This document shows, one piece after another, positions 48,705-58,442 of a stretch of 64,000 nucleotides of DNA; the stretch's first letter is position 1, and every line of letters starts with the position of its first letter. Source of the stretch: Rhodospirillales bacterium URHD0017. Lineage in GTDB: Bacteria > Pseudomonadota > Alphaproteobacteria > Reyranellales > Reyranellaceae. The notes below the pieces were generated by a model. That model ran no database searches and was not told where the DNA came from. It saw only the letters and a list, made by a program, of their open reading frames with translations. The position numbers and the translations under genes were made by a program. The stretch spans positions 104,805-168,804 of the forward strand of contig FODP01000006.1 in assembly GCA_900110395.1 (NCBI GenBank), written 5' to 3'.

Positions 48705-50144
48705 CTATCGCCTGGCCGCACGAGAAGGTTGCCGCAGCGCCGCCATGCGCTCGTCGATCAGGCTTTTAATTGCGATGACATCGTTGGGAAGCCCGTCGAC
48801 GCGCTCGGTGCGCTCCATGAGGTCGGCGAGCCTGGGCGGCAGCGCCGGCCGCTCGCCCACAGCCTTGCGCACGGCGTCGGGGAACTTCGCGGGATGCGCC
48901 GTCGACAGCACGACCATCGGCACCTTGGCGTCGCGCCGATGCTGCTGGGCCACGGCGTAGCCCACCGCGCTATGGGTATCGAGCGTCACGCCGAAGCGCT
49001 TGCGGCAGTCGGCGATGGCCTTGAGCGTGGCGTCGTCGTCGAGACGGCCGGCGTCGAACGCCTCGCGCACGCCGCCCAGCGCATTGGCGCCGACCTTGAG
49101 CGCGCCGCTGCTGCGGAAGCCTGCCATGGCCTCGGCCAGCGCCTTGCCGTCACGGCCGTAGAGGTCGAACAGCAGGCGCTCGAAGTTGCTGGAAATCTGG
49201 ATGTCCATGCTCGGACTGTAGGTCGGCACGACGTCGGTCATGGTCATGGCGCCCGTCTCGAAGAAGCGCGCCAGGATGTCGTTGCTGTTGGTCGCGACGA
49301 CGAAATGCGAGACCGGCAGGCCCATCTGCCGCGCGGCGTAGCCGGCATAGACGTTGCCGAAATTGCCCGTCGGCACCGTGAACGCGACCGGCCGGTCGGG
49401 CGCGCCGAGCTTCACCGCCGCCCAGAAGTAATAGACGATCTGCGCCATCACGCGGGCGAAGTTGATCGAGTTCACCGCCGTCAGGGCATGACGGTCGCGA
49501 AAGGCGAGGTCGTTGAAGCACGCCTTGGCGAGGTCCTGGCAGTCGTCGAACGTGCCCTCGATGGCGACGTTGTGCACGTTGGGCGCCAGCACCGTCGTCA
49601 TCTGGCGGCGCTGCACCTCGCTGACGCGGCCGTGCGGGAACAGCATGAAGATGTCGATGGTCTTGCGGTCGCGCACCGCCTCGATCGCCGCCGAGCCGGT
49701 ATCGCCCGAGGTGGCGCCGACGATGGTGGCGTGCTGGTGCCGGGCCGTCAGCGCGTGGTCGAGCATGCGGCCGAGCAGCTGCAGCGCCACGTCCTTGAAG
49801 GCGAGCGTGGGGCCGTGGAACAGCTCCAGAAGGTGCAGGCCGCTGTCGCCAAGGGGCTTCACTGGCGCGACCTCCGGCGTCTCGAACGAGGCATAGGCCT
49901 CGCCGATCAGGCGACGGAAGGTCGCCTCGTCGAAGGCATCGCCGACGAACGGGCGCATGACGCGATAGGCAACCTCGCCGTAGGGCTGGTCCTTGAGGTT
50001 GGCGATCTCGGCCTTGGAGAAGTGCGGCCATTCGGCCGGCAGGTAGAGGCCGCCGTCGCGGGCGAGACCCGCGAGCATGACGTCCTCGAAGCCAAGCGGC
50101 TGGGGATTTCCCTGCGAGCCGTGGCGCGTGCTGATGTAGCGCAA
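48705..50144 (-). CDS. thrC: Threonine synthase (TTG start)
   Basis: PLP enzyme converting O-phosphohomoserine to threonine. Begins RYISTRHGSQG with GGLYLPAEWP, the PLP lysine in GPTLAFKDVALQ, GATSGDTGSAAIEAV, and TVPTGNFGNVYAGY binding the cofactor phosphate. The start is set at a TTG with GGAG 7 nt upstream, matching the family N-terminus MRYISTR; another TTG seven codons up is possible. 479 residues. Downstream of DUF1272 by 26 bp and upstream of the M16 peptidase. Confidence 0.94.
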   Translation of the reverse strand: MRYISTRHGSQGNPQPLGFEDVMLAGLARDGGLYLPAEWPHFSKAEIANLKDQPYGEVAYRVMRPFVGDAFDEATFRRLIGEAYASFETPEVAPVKPLGDSGLHLLELFHGPTLAFKDVALQLLGRMLDHALTARHQHATIVGATSGDTGSAAIEAVRDRKTIDIFMLFPHGRVSEVQRRQMTTVLAPNVHNVAIEGTFDDCQDLAKACFNDLAFRDRHALTAVNSINFARVMAQIVYYFWAAVKLGAPDRPVAFTVPTGNFGNVYAGYAARQMGLPVSHFVVATNSNDILARFFETGAMTMTDVVPTYSPSMDIQISSNFERLLFDLYGRDGKALAEAMAGFRSSGALKVGANALGGVREAFDAGRLDDDATLKAIADCRKRFGVTLDTHSAVGYAVAQQHRRDAKVPMVVLSTAHPAKFPDAVRKAVGERPALPPRLADLMERTERVDGLPNDVIAIKSLIDERMAALRQPSRAARR

Positions 50145-50170
50145 AGAAAGACTCCGACTAGGCAACCTTG

Positions 50171-50422
50171 CTACGCCACCTGGCGGCAGGCTGCATGATC
50201 CTTGCGGACCCTCTCGGTCGAAGCGGGGTGTTTCTCCAGCATCCGCGCCGGGCGCGTCGGACGCTTCACGAGGTCACCGCCGCAATTGGGGCAAAGACCG
50301 CCCAGCCGAGTTCGGGCGCAGTCCACGCAGAACGTGCACTCGTAGGTGCAGATCAGGGCGTCCGGCGAGCCGTTGGGCAGGTCCTTGTCGCAGCATTCGC
50401 AGTTGGGGCGGAGATCGAGCAT
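50171..50422 (-). CDS. DUF1272 small zinc-ribbon-like protein
   Basis: 83 residues with eight closely spaced Cys: NCECCDKDL, ICTYECTFCVDCA and LCPNCGGDL. This is the DUF1272 pattern, a probable double zinc-binding protein. The C-terminus is Arg/Lys-rich. Lies 9 bp after the M32 carboxypeptidase stop, in the same operon direction. Function unknown. Confidence 0.85.
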   Translation of the reverse strand: MLDLRPNCECCDKDLPNGSPDALICTYECTFCVDCARTRLGGLCPNCGGDLVKRPTRPARMLEKHPASTERVRKDHAACRQVA

Positions 50423-50431
50423 GGCTTCCTC

Positions 50432-51934
50432 TTACGCCGACAGGTAACGGGTTTCCAGATGGGCCTTGAAGGCGGCGGTCCCGAGGCGGTCGCCGGTGGC
50501 CGCAACCAGGACCTCGTCAGTGCTTTCGATCGAGCCTTTGCCGTGCACATTGGCCCGCAGCCATGCCAGCAGAGGGCCAAAATCGCCCTTGCCGATGGCC
50601 GCCAAAAGACCGGGCTCGGCCCGCCGGGCGGCGGCAAAGAGCTGGGCGGCGGCCAGCGCCCCCAAGGTATAGGTCGGGAAGTAACCCCAGCCGCCATCCG
50701 GCCAATGGATGTCCTGCAGGCAGCCCAGGGCGTCGTTGGGCGGCACGATGCCCAGAAGCTCGCGCATGCCGTCGTTCCAGGCGCCGGGCAGGTCGGCGAG
50801 CTTGAGGTCGCCCGACAGCATCGCCCGCTCCAGGCGGTAGCGCAGCATGATGTGCAGCGGATAGGTCACCTCGTCGGCGTCGACGCGGATGTAGCCCGGC
50901 GCCACGCGCGTATAGACGCGATGGATATTGTCCGCCGTCCAGGCCGGGCCGTCCTTGCCGAAGGCGGCGCGCATGCGCGGTGCGGCGAACGAGAGGAAGG
51001 CGTCGCTGCGGCAGGCCTGCATCTCCATCAGGAGCGACTGGCTCTCGTGCAATGCCATGCCGCGTGCATTGCCGACCGGCTGGCGGCGCCAGTCGCGCGG
51101 CAGGCCGAGCTCATAGAGGCCATGGCCGGTCTCGTGCAACACACCCATCAGGGCGCGCGCGAAGTCGGCCTCATCGTAGCGCGTGGTGATGCGCACGTCG
51201 TCGGCCGTGCCGCCGGTGAAGGGGTGGGCGGAGACATCGAGGCGACCGTGCGTAAAATCGAAGCCGAGACGCCGGCACATTTCCTCGCCGAGCTTGCGCT
51301 GCTGCTCGACGGGGAACGGGCCGTCGAGCTCGAGCGGCTTGCCGGCACTTGCCTGACGCTCCATGACGCGGCCCAGCAGATCGGGCAGGAAAGCGCGCAG
51401 CTCACCGAACAGCTCGTCGATGCGCGCGGAGCGGCCGCCCGGTTCGAATTCATCGAGCAGCGCGTCGTAGAGCGAAGTGCCGAGTGCCCCCGCCTTGGCC
51501 TCGCCGACGCGGCGCATGACGGCGAGCACTTCGCCGAGCGTCGGCAGCAGCGACTTGAAGTCGGCGTTCTTCTTGGCCTCGCGCCAGACCATCTCGCAGG
51601 CCGAGGTGGCGCGGGTGCGCGCCTCGACCAGGTCGGTCGGCAGCGCGCTTTCGTGAACCCACAGCCGCCGCATCTCGCGCAGGTTGGCCGCGCGCCAGCG
51701 GTCGAGGCCCTTGGCCCCCTCCTCTGCCCGCGACAGCAGCTCGGGCATGTCGGGAGCCGCGATCATGCCGTGGGCAATGACGCCCAAGGTCGCGAGCTGG
51801 TCGGCACGGTCCTCGCTGGCGCCCGACGGCATCATGGCCGAGCGGTCCCAGTTGAGGATCGAGCTGGCGCGATTGACGGCGCTCAGCCGCGCGAAGCGGC
51901 GTTCGAGCTCGGCATAGGGATCGTTGGCGATCAT
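50432..51934 (-). CDS. M32 carboxypeptidase (Taq type)
   Basis: Thermostable-carboxypeptidase-1 family zinc peptidase. The HExxH motif is VLHETGHGLYE, followed by GMALHESQSLLMEM that supplies the third ligand Glu, and RVDADEVTYPLHIMLRYRLE. 500 residues, all helical as expected. The start ATG overlaps the surf1 stop (ATGA); the long open frame upstream is only a shadow of surf1. Its position in the oxidase operon is probably a read-through arrangement. Confidence 0.93.
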   Translation of the reverse strand: MIANDPYAELERRFARLSAVNRASSILNWDRSAMMPSGASEDRADQLATLGVIAHGMIAAPDMPELLSRAEEGAKGLDRWRAANLREMRRLWVHESALPTDLVEARTRATSACEMVWREAKKNADFKSLLPTLGEVLAVMRRVGEAKAGALGTSLYDALLDEFEPGGRSARIDELFGELRAFLPDLLGRVMERQASAGKPLELDGPFPVEQQRKLGEEMCRRLGFDFTHGRLDVSAHPFTGGTADDVRITTRYDEADFARALMGVLHETGHGLYELGLPRDWRRQPVGNARGMALHESQSLLMEMQACRSDAFLSFAAPRMRAAFGKDGPAWTADNIHRVYTRVAPGYIRVDADEVTYPLHIMLRYRLERAMLSGDLKLADLPGAWNDGMRELLGIVPPNDALGCLQDIHWPDGGWGYFPTYTLGALAAAQLFAAARRAEPGLLAAIGKGDFGPLLAWLRANVHGKGSIESTDEVLVAATGDRLGTAAFKAHLETRYLSA

Positions 51935-52689
51935 GGCGCGTCCTTGGGCGTCACCTTCGTGCGGCCGGCGACGGTCAACCGGCCGTTCTCCCAGTGATAG
52001 GCGAGATAGACGCCGGCCAGCGCCAGGGCGATCAGGAACCAGGTGATGGCGTACTGCAGATGGTCGTTGGGGATGTCGAGCCGTGTCTGACCGCCGATCG
52101 GAATACCGCCCGGGTTGGGAGCAGCGTCGGCCTCGAGGAAAAAGGTATCGAGCTTGGGATCGGGCTTGCCGCCGGCCATGCTGCGCATCAGCGGCACGTC
52201 GACATGGAACCAGACGTTCTTGTCGGGCACGTTCTCGGGCGCGAACTGGCGGCGCTCCTGGTTGCGGCGCACGATGCCGGTGAGGTCGACCCGACCCGCG
52301 ACCTGGCCTTGGGCGCGTTTGGCCGGGTCCTTCTGCTCCTGGGGAATCCAGCCGCGGTCGAACAGCACGATGCGGCCATCGTCGGTGCGCAATGGCGTGA
52401 CGACCTGCAGCCCCACCTTGTTCTTGAGGTTGCGCGCGGCGAGGTAGAATTCCTTGTCGTTCAGGAGCGTCCCGGACACGGTCACGCGGCCGTATTCCTG
52501 GCGCAGCGGGTTGCCGCGCAAAAGCTCGTCGAGGGTGATCGGCGCCGCCGCCTGGTTGACGTCGATGCGATGCAGGATGTCGCGCTTCCATTCGCGGCGC
52601 TCCATCTGCCAGACGCCGAGCCCCAGCGAGACCACGAAGATCGGCAGCGAGATGAGGGTGGGCCACAAGGCGGGCCTGAGGCGGATCAT
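51931..52689 (-). CDS. Surf1-family cytochrome oxidase assembly protein
   Basis: Surf1/Shy1 homologue aiding haem a placement in oxidase subunit I. It has an N-terminal TM helix (LWPTLISLPIFVVSLGLGVW) and a C-terminal TM helix (YAITWFLIALALAGVYLAY) flanking a periplasmic domain with the conserved FDRGWIPQEQKDP. 252 residues. The ATG is 11 bp after the DUF983 stop. Confidence 0.92.
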   Translation of the reverse strand: MIRLRPALWPTLISLPIFVVSLGLGVWQMERREWKRDILHRIDVNQAAAPITLDELLRGNPLRQEYGRVTVSGTLLNDKEFYLAARNLKNKVGLQVVTPLRTDDGRIVLFDRGWIPQEQKDPAKRAQGQVAGRVDLTGIVRRNQERRQFAPENVPDKNVWFHVDVPLMRSMAGGKPDPKLDTFFLEADAAPNPGGIPIGGQTRLDIPNDHLQYAITWFLIALALAGVYLAYHWENGRLTVAGRTKVTPKDAP

Positions 52690-52700
52690 GCGCGCTCCCC

Positions 52701-53063
52701 CTATCCGTCCAGCGCCGTCGAGCGATGGGTGTACTGCTGGGCGATCAGCCACGCCTTCAGCACACGCAGCATCCACACGGCGAGTCCGACCGTGAACGGG
52801 CCCCAGATCAGCACATGCACCCACCACGGTGGCTCGAAGCGGAACTCGACCCAGAACACCAGGATCATGACGATGGCGCCCAGCCCCAGGATGACGAACA
52901 CCGCCGGACCGTCGCCGGCATCGTTGCCGCGCAGGTCGAGGTCGCATTCGGCACAGCGCTCGACCACGCCCAGCACGCCGCGGAACAGCCGGCCGCGGCC
53001 GCAGCGCGGGCAGGCCCCGCGCAGGGCGACGTCGAGGGACGATTGCCGCGGCCAATCCGACAT
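52701..53063 (-). CDS. DUF983 membrane protein of the cox operon
   Basis: An N-terminal CPRCGRGRLFRGVL and ERCAECDLDLR form a Cys4 ribbon, followed by two TM helices (about 52-72 and 80-100). The DUF983 family is regularly found between coxIII and surf1 in alphaproteobacteria. 120 residues. Function unknown, possibly oxidase assembly. Confidence 0.88.
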   Translation of the reverse strand: MSDWPRQSSLDVALRGACPRCGRGRLFRGVLGVVERCAECDLDLRGNDAGDGPAVFVILGLGAIVMILVFWVEFRFEPPWWVHVLIWGPFTVGLAVWMLRVLKAWLIAQQYTHRSTALDG

Positions 53064-53084
53064 TCACTCGGCTCCCAAAGGCGA

Positions 53085-53107
53085 ACCGCCGGGGATCGCC
53101 CGGCGGT
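53085..53107 (-). terminator. Hairpin between ctaE and DUF983
   Basis: A 9-bp perfect stem ACCGCCGGG/CCCGGCGGT with a 5-nt loop. No clear T tract follows on the minus strand, so it is more likely an attenuator or mRNA-stability hairpin than a full terminator. Confidence 0.45.
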
Positions 53108-53119
53108 GTGTTCTAGTCC

Positions 53120-53157
53120 TCATGTTCCTCTCCCCCTAGCGGGGAAGAGGAACATGA
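53120..53157. repeat. 38-bp hairpin related to the end-of-window repeat
   Basis: TCATGTTCCTCT-c-CCCC-tagc-GGGG-a-AGAGGAACATGA is a near-perfect palindrome in the ctaE/DUF983 gap. Its core CCTCTCCCCCTAGCGGGG also occurs in the repeat at 63915-64000, indicating one dispersed family. Confidence 0.75.
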
Positions 53158-53170
53158 GTTGCGTCCGAGC

Positions 53171-54049
53171 TCAGTGCAGGGCGATTGGCGCCTTGCCCGA
53201 ACCCCACCAGTAGATACAGAAGAACAGGAACAGCCACACCACGTCGACGAAGTGCCAGTACCAGGCGGCAGCTTCGAAGCCGAAATGCTGGGTCGGCTTG
53301 AACTGGCCGGCCATGGCGCGGAACAGGCAGACCAGCAGGAAGGTCGTGCCGACCAGCACGTGGAAGCCGTGGAAGCCGGTCGCCATGAAGAACGTCGACG
53401 AATAGATGTTCTCGCGGAAGCTGAACGGCGCGTTGATGTATTCGTAGAGCTGGATGCCGGTGAAGCAGATGCCGAGGATCACCGTCAGGGTGAGCCCGCG
53501 CACGGCGTCGCGCTTGTTGCCCTCGAGGATGGCGTGATGCGCCCAGGTCACCGTGGTGCCCGAGAGCAGCAGGATCAGCGTGTTCATGAAGGGCAGGTCG
53601 AACGGCGCGATGACGCTGATGCCCTTGGGCGGCCAGATGCCGCCGACCGCCTCGGTGCGGACCGGCATCTCCGGCGAGTTCGGGAACAGCGAGGCGTCGA
53701 AGAAAGCCCAGAAGAAGGCGGCGAAGAACAGCACCTCCGAGGCGATGAACAGGATCATGCCGTAGCGAAGGCCGAGCTGGACCACCGCGGTGTGGTACTT
53801 GCGCGACTCGGCGATGACATCGCTCCACCACCAGAACATCACCGCCAGGATCAGCCCCAGGCCGGGCGCGATGATCCACCACTGCACGGCCTTGATGACG
53901 CTGGCCACGCCCGTGCCCAGCATCTCGGGATGCATGCCGAGCACCCCGCCGAGCGCCAGCATGAAGGCCCCGATCGCGCCCAGCGCCGGCCACGGGCTGG
54001 GATCGACCAGGTGATAGGGATGCTTGGGAGTGCCGTCGGCCATATTCAT
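53171..54049 (-). CDS. ctaE: Cytochrome c oxidase subunit III
   Basis: Seven TM helices. Conserved FIASEVLFFAAFFWAFF, TTVTWAHHAI, ATGFHGFHVLVGT and the closing WYWHFVDVVWLFLF (about 262-275) are diagnostic of CoxIII. 292 residues. The start ATG overlaps the ctaG stop (ATGA); a second ATG follows two codons later. Followed by two hairpins before DUF983. Confidence 0.96.
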   Translation of the reverse strand: MNMADGTPKHPYHLVDPSPWPALGAIGAFMLALGGVLGMHPEMLGTGVASVIKAVQWWIIAPGLGLILAVMFWWWSDVIAESRKYHTAVVQLGLRYGMILFIASEVLFFAAFFWAFFDASLFPNSPEMPVRTEAVGGIWPPKGISVIAPFDLPFMNTLILLLSGTTVTWAHHAILEGNKRDAVRGLTLTVILGICFTGIQLYEYINAPFSFRENIYSSTFFMATGFHGFHVLVGTTFLLVCLFRAMAGQFKPTQHFGFEAAAWYWHFVDVVWLFLFFCIYWWGSGKAPIALH

Positions 54050-54630
54050 CCACCCTTTCCAGTGGCATCGGCAGGCACGCTGCCGAGCAAGGTCTTCGCC
54101 CGCTCCGTCTTCGCCTCGAAGAAGGTGTACGAGAGCGTGATGGTGCGGACATTGTCGTAGCGCCGATCCTTGTCCATCTCGGGATCGACGAAGAACACCA
54201 CGGGCATGTCCATCGACTGCCCGGGCAGCAGCAACTGCTCGGTGAAGCAGAAGCATTGCAGCTTGTTGAACCAGGCGCCCGCGTGCTCGGGCGTGACGTT
54301 GTAGGTCGAGGTGCCGACGATCGGGCGCTGCGAGAGGTTGGTCACGCGGTAATGCACCAGGCGCTCCTCGCCCAGCTTGACCTTGACCTCGCGCTCGAGC
54401 GGCGTGAAGCGCCACGGCAGGTTGGCATCGACGTTGGAATCGAAGCGCACGTTGACGGTGCGCGACAGGATCGGGCGCTCGCCCTCCTGGGCGACCTGCG
54501 GCGTGCCGCCGAAGCCGGTGGCGCGGCAGAACATGTCGTAGAGCGGCGAAGCGGCATAGGCGAGCGCCAGCATGCCGCCGACCGCGGCGGCGAGCGTCCA
54601 GGCCAGGCGAGCGTTCTTGTCGCCGCTCAT
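54046..54630 (-). CDS. ctaG: Cytochrome c oxidase assembly protein CtaG/Cox11
   Basis: Copper chaperone that inserts CuB into subunit I. One N-terminal TM anchor (about 10-29) and a periplasmic Ig-like domain carrying the copper-binding CFCFTEQ (FNKLQCFCFTEQLLLPG). Also typical are FCRATGFGG after the TM and PVVFFVDPEM. 194 residues. Overlaps the small cox protein and ctaE by 4 nt. Confidence 0.95.
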   Translation of the reverse strand: MSGDKNARLAWTLAAAVGGMLALAYAASPLYDMFCRATGFGGTPQVAQEGERPILSRTVNVRFDSNVDANLPWRFTPLEREVKVKLGEERLVHYRVTNLSQRPIVGTSTYNVTPEHAGAWFNKLQCFCFTEQLLLPGQSMDMPVVFFVDPEMDKDRRYDNVRTITLSYTFFEAKTERAKTLLGSVPADATGKGG

Positions 54631-54773
54631 TGCTGCGGCCCCATGCGCACGATGGTGAGCGCGAAGAAGATCACGGCCAGCGCCAGCAGGAAGCCGGCCA
54701 CGACCAGGTTCTTGCCGCGCTGGCGGCGGTGCATGTCGGAGTCGCCGGGGCGGTTGTCGGCCATCACGCTCAT
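54627..54773 (-). CDS. Small single-TM protein between ctaB and ctaG (CoxF-like)
   Basis: 48 residues: a polar N-terminus (SDMHRRQRGKN) and one TM helix (LVVAGFLLALAVIFFALTIV). Start and stop each overlap a neighbour by ATGA, making this reading frame convincing despite its size. Small membrane proteins in this slot are standard in alphaproteobacterial cox operons and are annotated as CoxF or assembly proteins. Function unknown. Confidence 0.82.
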   Translation of the reverse strand: MSVMADNRPGDSDMHRRQRGKNLVVAGFLLALAVIFFALTIVRMGPQQ

Positions 54774-55699
54774 CCCGCCAGCATCCGGGAAACGAGCAGG
54801 TCGATCGGCAGCGCGGCGAACAGTGCGGCGAGGTAGATCAGCGAGAAGCGGAACATGCGACGGGCCGGCCCGTGGCCGGTCGCATCGTCGGCGGCGCGCC
54901 ATACCGTGACGGCATGGCTGATGAAGGCCAAGCTCAAGATCAGCGCGACGGCGCCGTAGAGCCAGCCGACCGCGCCCATCAAGGTCGGCACCAGCGCCAC
55001 CGGCAGCAGCACCAGGGTATAGATCAGCATTTGCCGCTTGGTCTCGCGCGCGCCCGCCACAACCGGCAGCATGGGCACGCCGGCACGGCGATAGTCGTCG
55101 CTGCGGTAGAGGGCGAGCGCCCAGAAGTGCGGCGGCGTCCACAGGAAGATCAGGCCGAACAGGGCGATCGAGATGGCCGAGACGTCGCCGGTAACGGCGG
55201 CCCAGCCGATCATCGGCGGGAAAGCGCCGGCGGCGCCGCCGATCACGATGTTCTGCGGCGTGCGGCGCTTCAGCCACACGGTGTAGATGAAGACATAGAA
55301 CAGGATGGCGGCCGTGAGCAGCGCGGCCGCGGCGAAGTTGGTCGACACCGCCATCAGCAGGACGGAGAAGATCGACAGCAGCGCGCCCAGCGCCAATGCA
55401 TCGTCCGGCGCCACGCGGCCGGCCGGCAGCGGTCGGTTGGCGGTGCGCGCCATCAGGGCGTCGAGGTCGCGCTCGTACCACATGTTGATGCAGCCGGCGG
55501 CGCCCGAGCCCAGCGCGATCGCCAGCACGGCGAGCGCCGCGGTGAAGGGATGCAGATGGCCGGGCGCGATCATCACGCCGACCAGACCGGTGAAGACGAC
55601 CAGCGACATGACCCTGGGCTTGAGCAAGTCGACGTAGTCGCGGACGCGCGCGGGCGCCGCTTCGTCGAATGCTCTCAGGATCTGTGTCGTGTCGCTCAT
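54770..55699 (-). CDS. ctaB: Protohaem IX farnesyltransferase (haem O synthase)
   Basis: UbiA-family membrane prenyltransferase converting haem B to haem O. The first Asp motif is NMWYERDLDALMART, a second Asp-rich region is LYRSDDYRRAGVPMLP, and about eight to nine TM helices are seen. 309 residues. Follows ctaD after 59 bp that contain a hairpin. Confidence 0.96.
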   Translation of the reverse strand: MSDTTQILRAFDEAAPARVRDYVDLLKPRVMSLVVFTGLVGVMIAPGHLHPFTAALAVLAIALGSGAAGCINMWYERDLDALMARTANRPLPAGRVAPDDALALGALLSIFSVLLMAVSTNFAAAALLTAAILFYVFIYTVWLKRRTPQNIVIGGAAGAFPPMIGWAAVTGDVSAISIALFGLIFLWTPPHFWALALYRSDDYRRAGVPMLPVVAGARETKRQMLIYTLVLLPVALVPTLMGAVGWLYGAVALILSLAFISHAVTVWRAADDATGHGPARRMFRFSLIYLAALFAALPIDLLVSRMLAG

Positions 55700-55711
55700 T
55701 GCTCAATCAAG

Positions 55712-55751
55712 GCGAAGGCGCCACCTGTTTGCCTGTTAGCGGCGCCTTCGC
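55712..55751 (-). terminator. Hairpin between ctaD and ctaB
   Basis: A perfect 11-bp stem GCGAAGGCGCC/GGCGCCTTCGC with an 18-nt loop directly after the ctaD stop. It lacks a T run, so partial termination or 3' end protection of the abundant ctaCD message is more likely than full termination. Confidence 0.5.
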
Positions 55752-55758
55752 TCCTATC

Positions 55759-57420
<1,662 letters not shown>

Positions 57421-58284
57421 TTAGCGGTTGGCGGGAGCGGTGACGGAAGCGAAGTCGGTTGCCGGTGCGAGGCCGGCTGCCTTCTTCTTCTGCTCCACCC
57501 ATTTGTCGAAGACGTCCTTGGAGACCACGCGCACCGCGATCGGCATGTAGGTGTGATTGTCACCACAGATCTGCGAGCACTGGCCGAAGTAGAAGCCCTC
57601 ATCCTTGACGTTGATCCAGCCCTCGTTGAGGCGGCCGGGGATCACCGTCTTCTTGATGCCGAAGCCCGGAACGGTCCAGCCGTGCATGGAGTTGCCGACG
57701 GCAGTGCCGATGATGCGCACCGTGGTGCCCTTGGGGATCACCATCTCCTCGTCGACCGCCAGCAGGCGCGGCATCTGCGGCTTCTGCTTGACGCGATCGG
57801 CCTCGGCCAGGATGCGGCTCTCGACCGTGAAGTCGCCCTGGTCGGGATAGTTGTAGGTCCAGTACCACTGGTTGCCCGTCACCTTGATGGTGAAGGCGGC
57901 ATCGACGGCCTTATCGCTGTAGTAGAGCAGGCGGAACGACGGGATGGCGATGATCACCAGGATGAGGATCGGCACGACCGTCCAGGCGATCTCGAGCACG
58001 GTATTGTGGGTCGTCGTCGTCGCCACCGGGCTGCGCCCAGCATGGAAGCGCCACATGGCGTAGAGCAGCAGGACCAGCACGAAAATACAGATCAGCGTAA
58101 TGATGACCAGCAGGAGGTCGTTCAGCGATTCGACCTTCTCCATCACCGGCGTGAAGGGCGGCGGGAAGTTCGTCTGCCAATCGTGCGGCACGCCGACGAT
58201 CGGCTGCGCCAGGGCGCCGCCGGCGAAGCCAAGCGCGGCGATCACCGCCATCCAGAGAATGCCCAAAACGCGCTTGCCGCTCAT
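57421..58284 (-). CDS. ctaC: Cytochrome c oxidase subunit II
   Basis: CuA-bearing subunit. A cleavable signal (about 1-26, ending GGALAQ), two TM helices, then a cupredoxin domain with the aromatic WYWTYNYPD and the CuA site GQCSQICGDNHTYMP. The usual Glu between the two Cys (CSEIC or CSELC), a Mg-linked residue in characterised enzymes, is Gln here. 287 residues. First gene of the oxidase operon, with a 158-bp upstream region containing TATATC as a possible -10. Confidence 0.95.
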   Translation of the reverse strand: MSGKRVLGILWMAVIAALGFAGGALAQPIVGVPHDWQTNFPPPFTPVMEKVESLNDLLLVIITLICIFVLVLLLYAMWRFHAGRSPVATTTTHNTVLEIAWTVVPILILVIIAIPSFRLLYYSDKAVDAAFTIKVTGNQWYWTYNYPDQGDFTVESRILAEADRVKQKPQMPRLLAVDEEMVIPKGTTVRIIGTAVGNSMHGWTVPGFGIKKTVIPGRLNEGWINVKDEGFYFGQCSQICGDNHTYMPIAVRVVSKDVFDKWVEQKKKAAGLAPATDFASVTAPANR

Positions 58285-58442
58285 GCAATCGTCCCTTCAG
58301 CAGGTCGCTCTCTGTGGAGGGTTCCGACCCGCAAAATCCCCCGCAATTCAAAGCGGTTAGTACCAGATATAGGCCTGTGACGTAACGGGTTTTCGCCCCT
58401 GATCGGTATGTGGCGGCCGGTCGCACTGGAGGACAGGCAGAG

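Noticed and set aside
58285..58442. A confident ctaC promoter
   Set aside because: TATATC is present but no suitable -35 lies at a 16-18 bp spacing; mentioned only in the gene entry.
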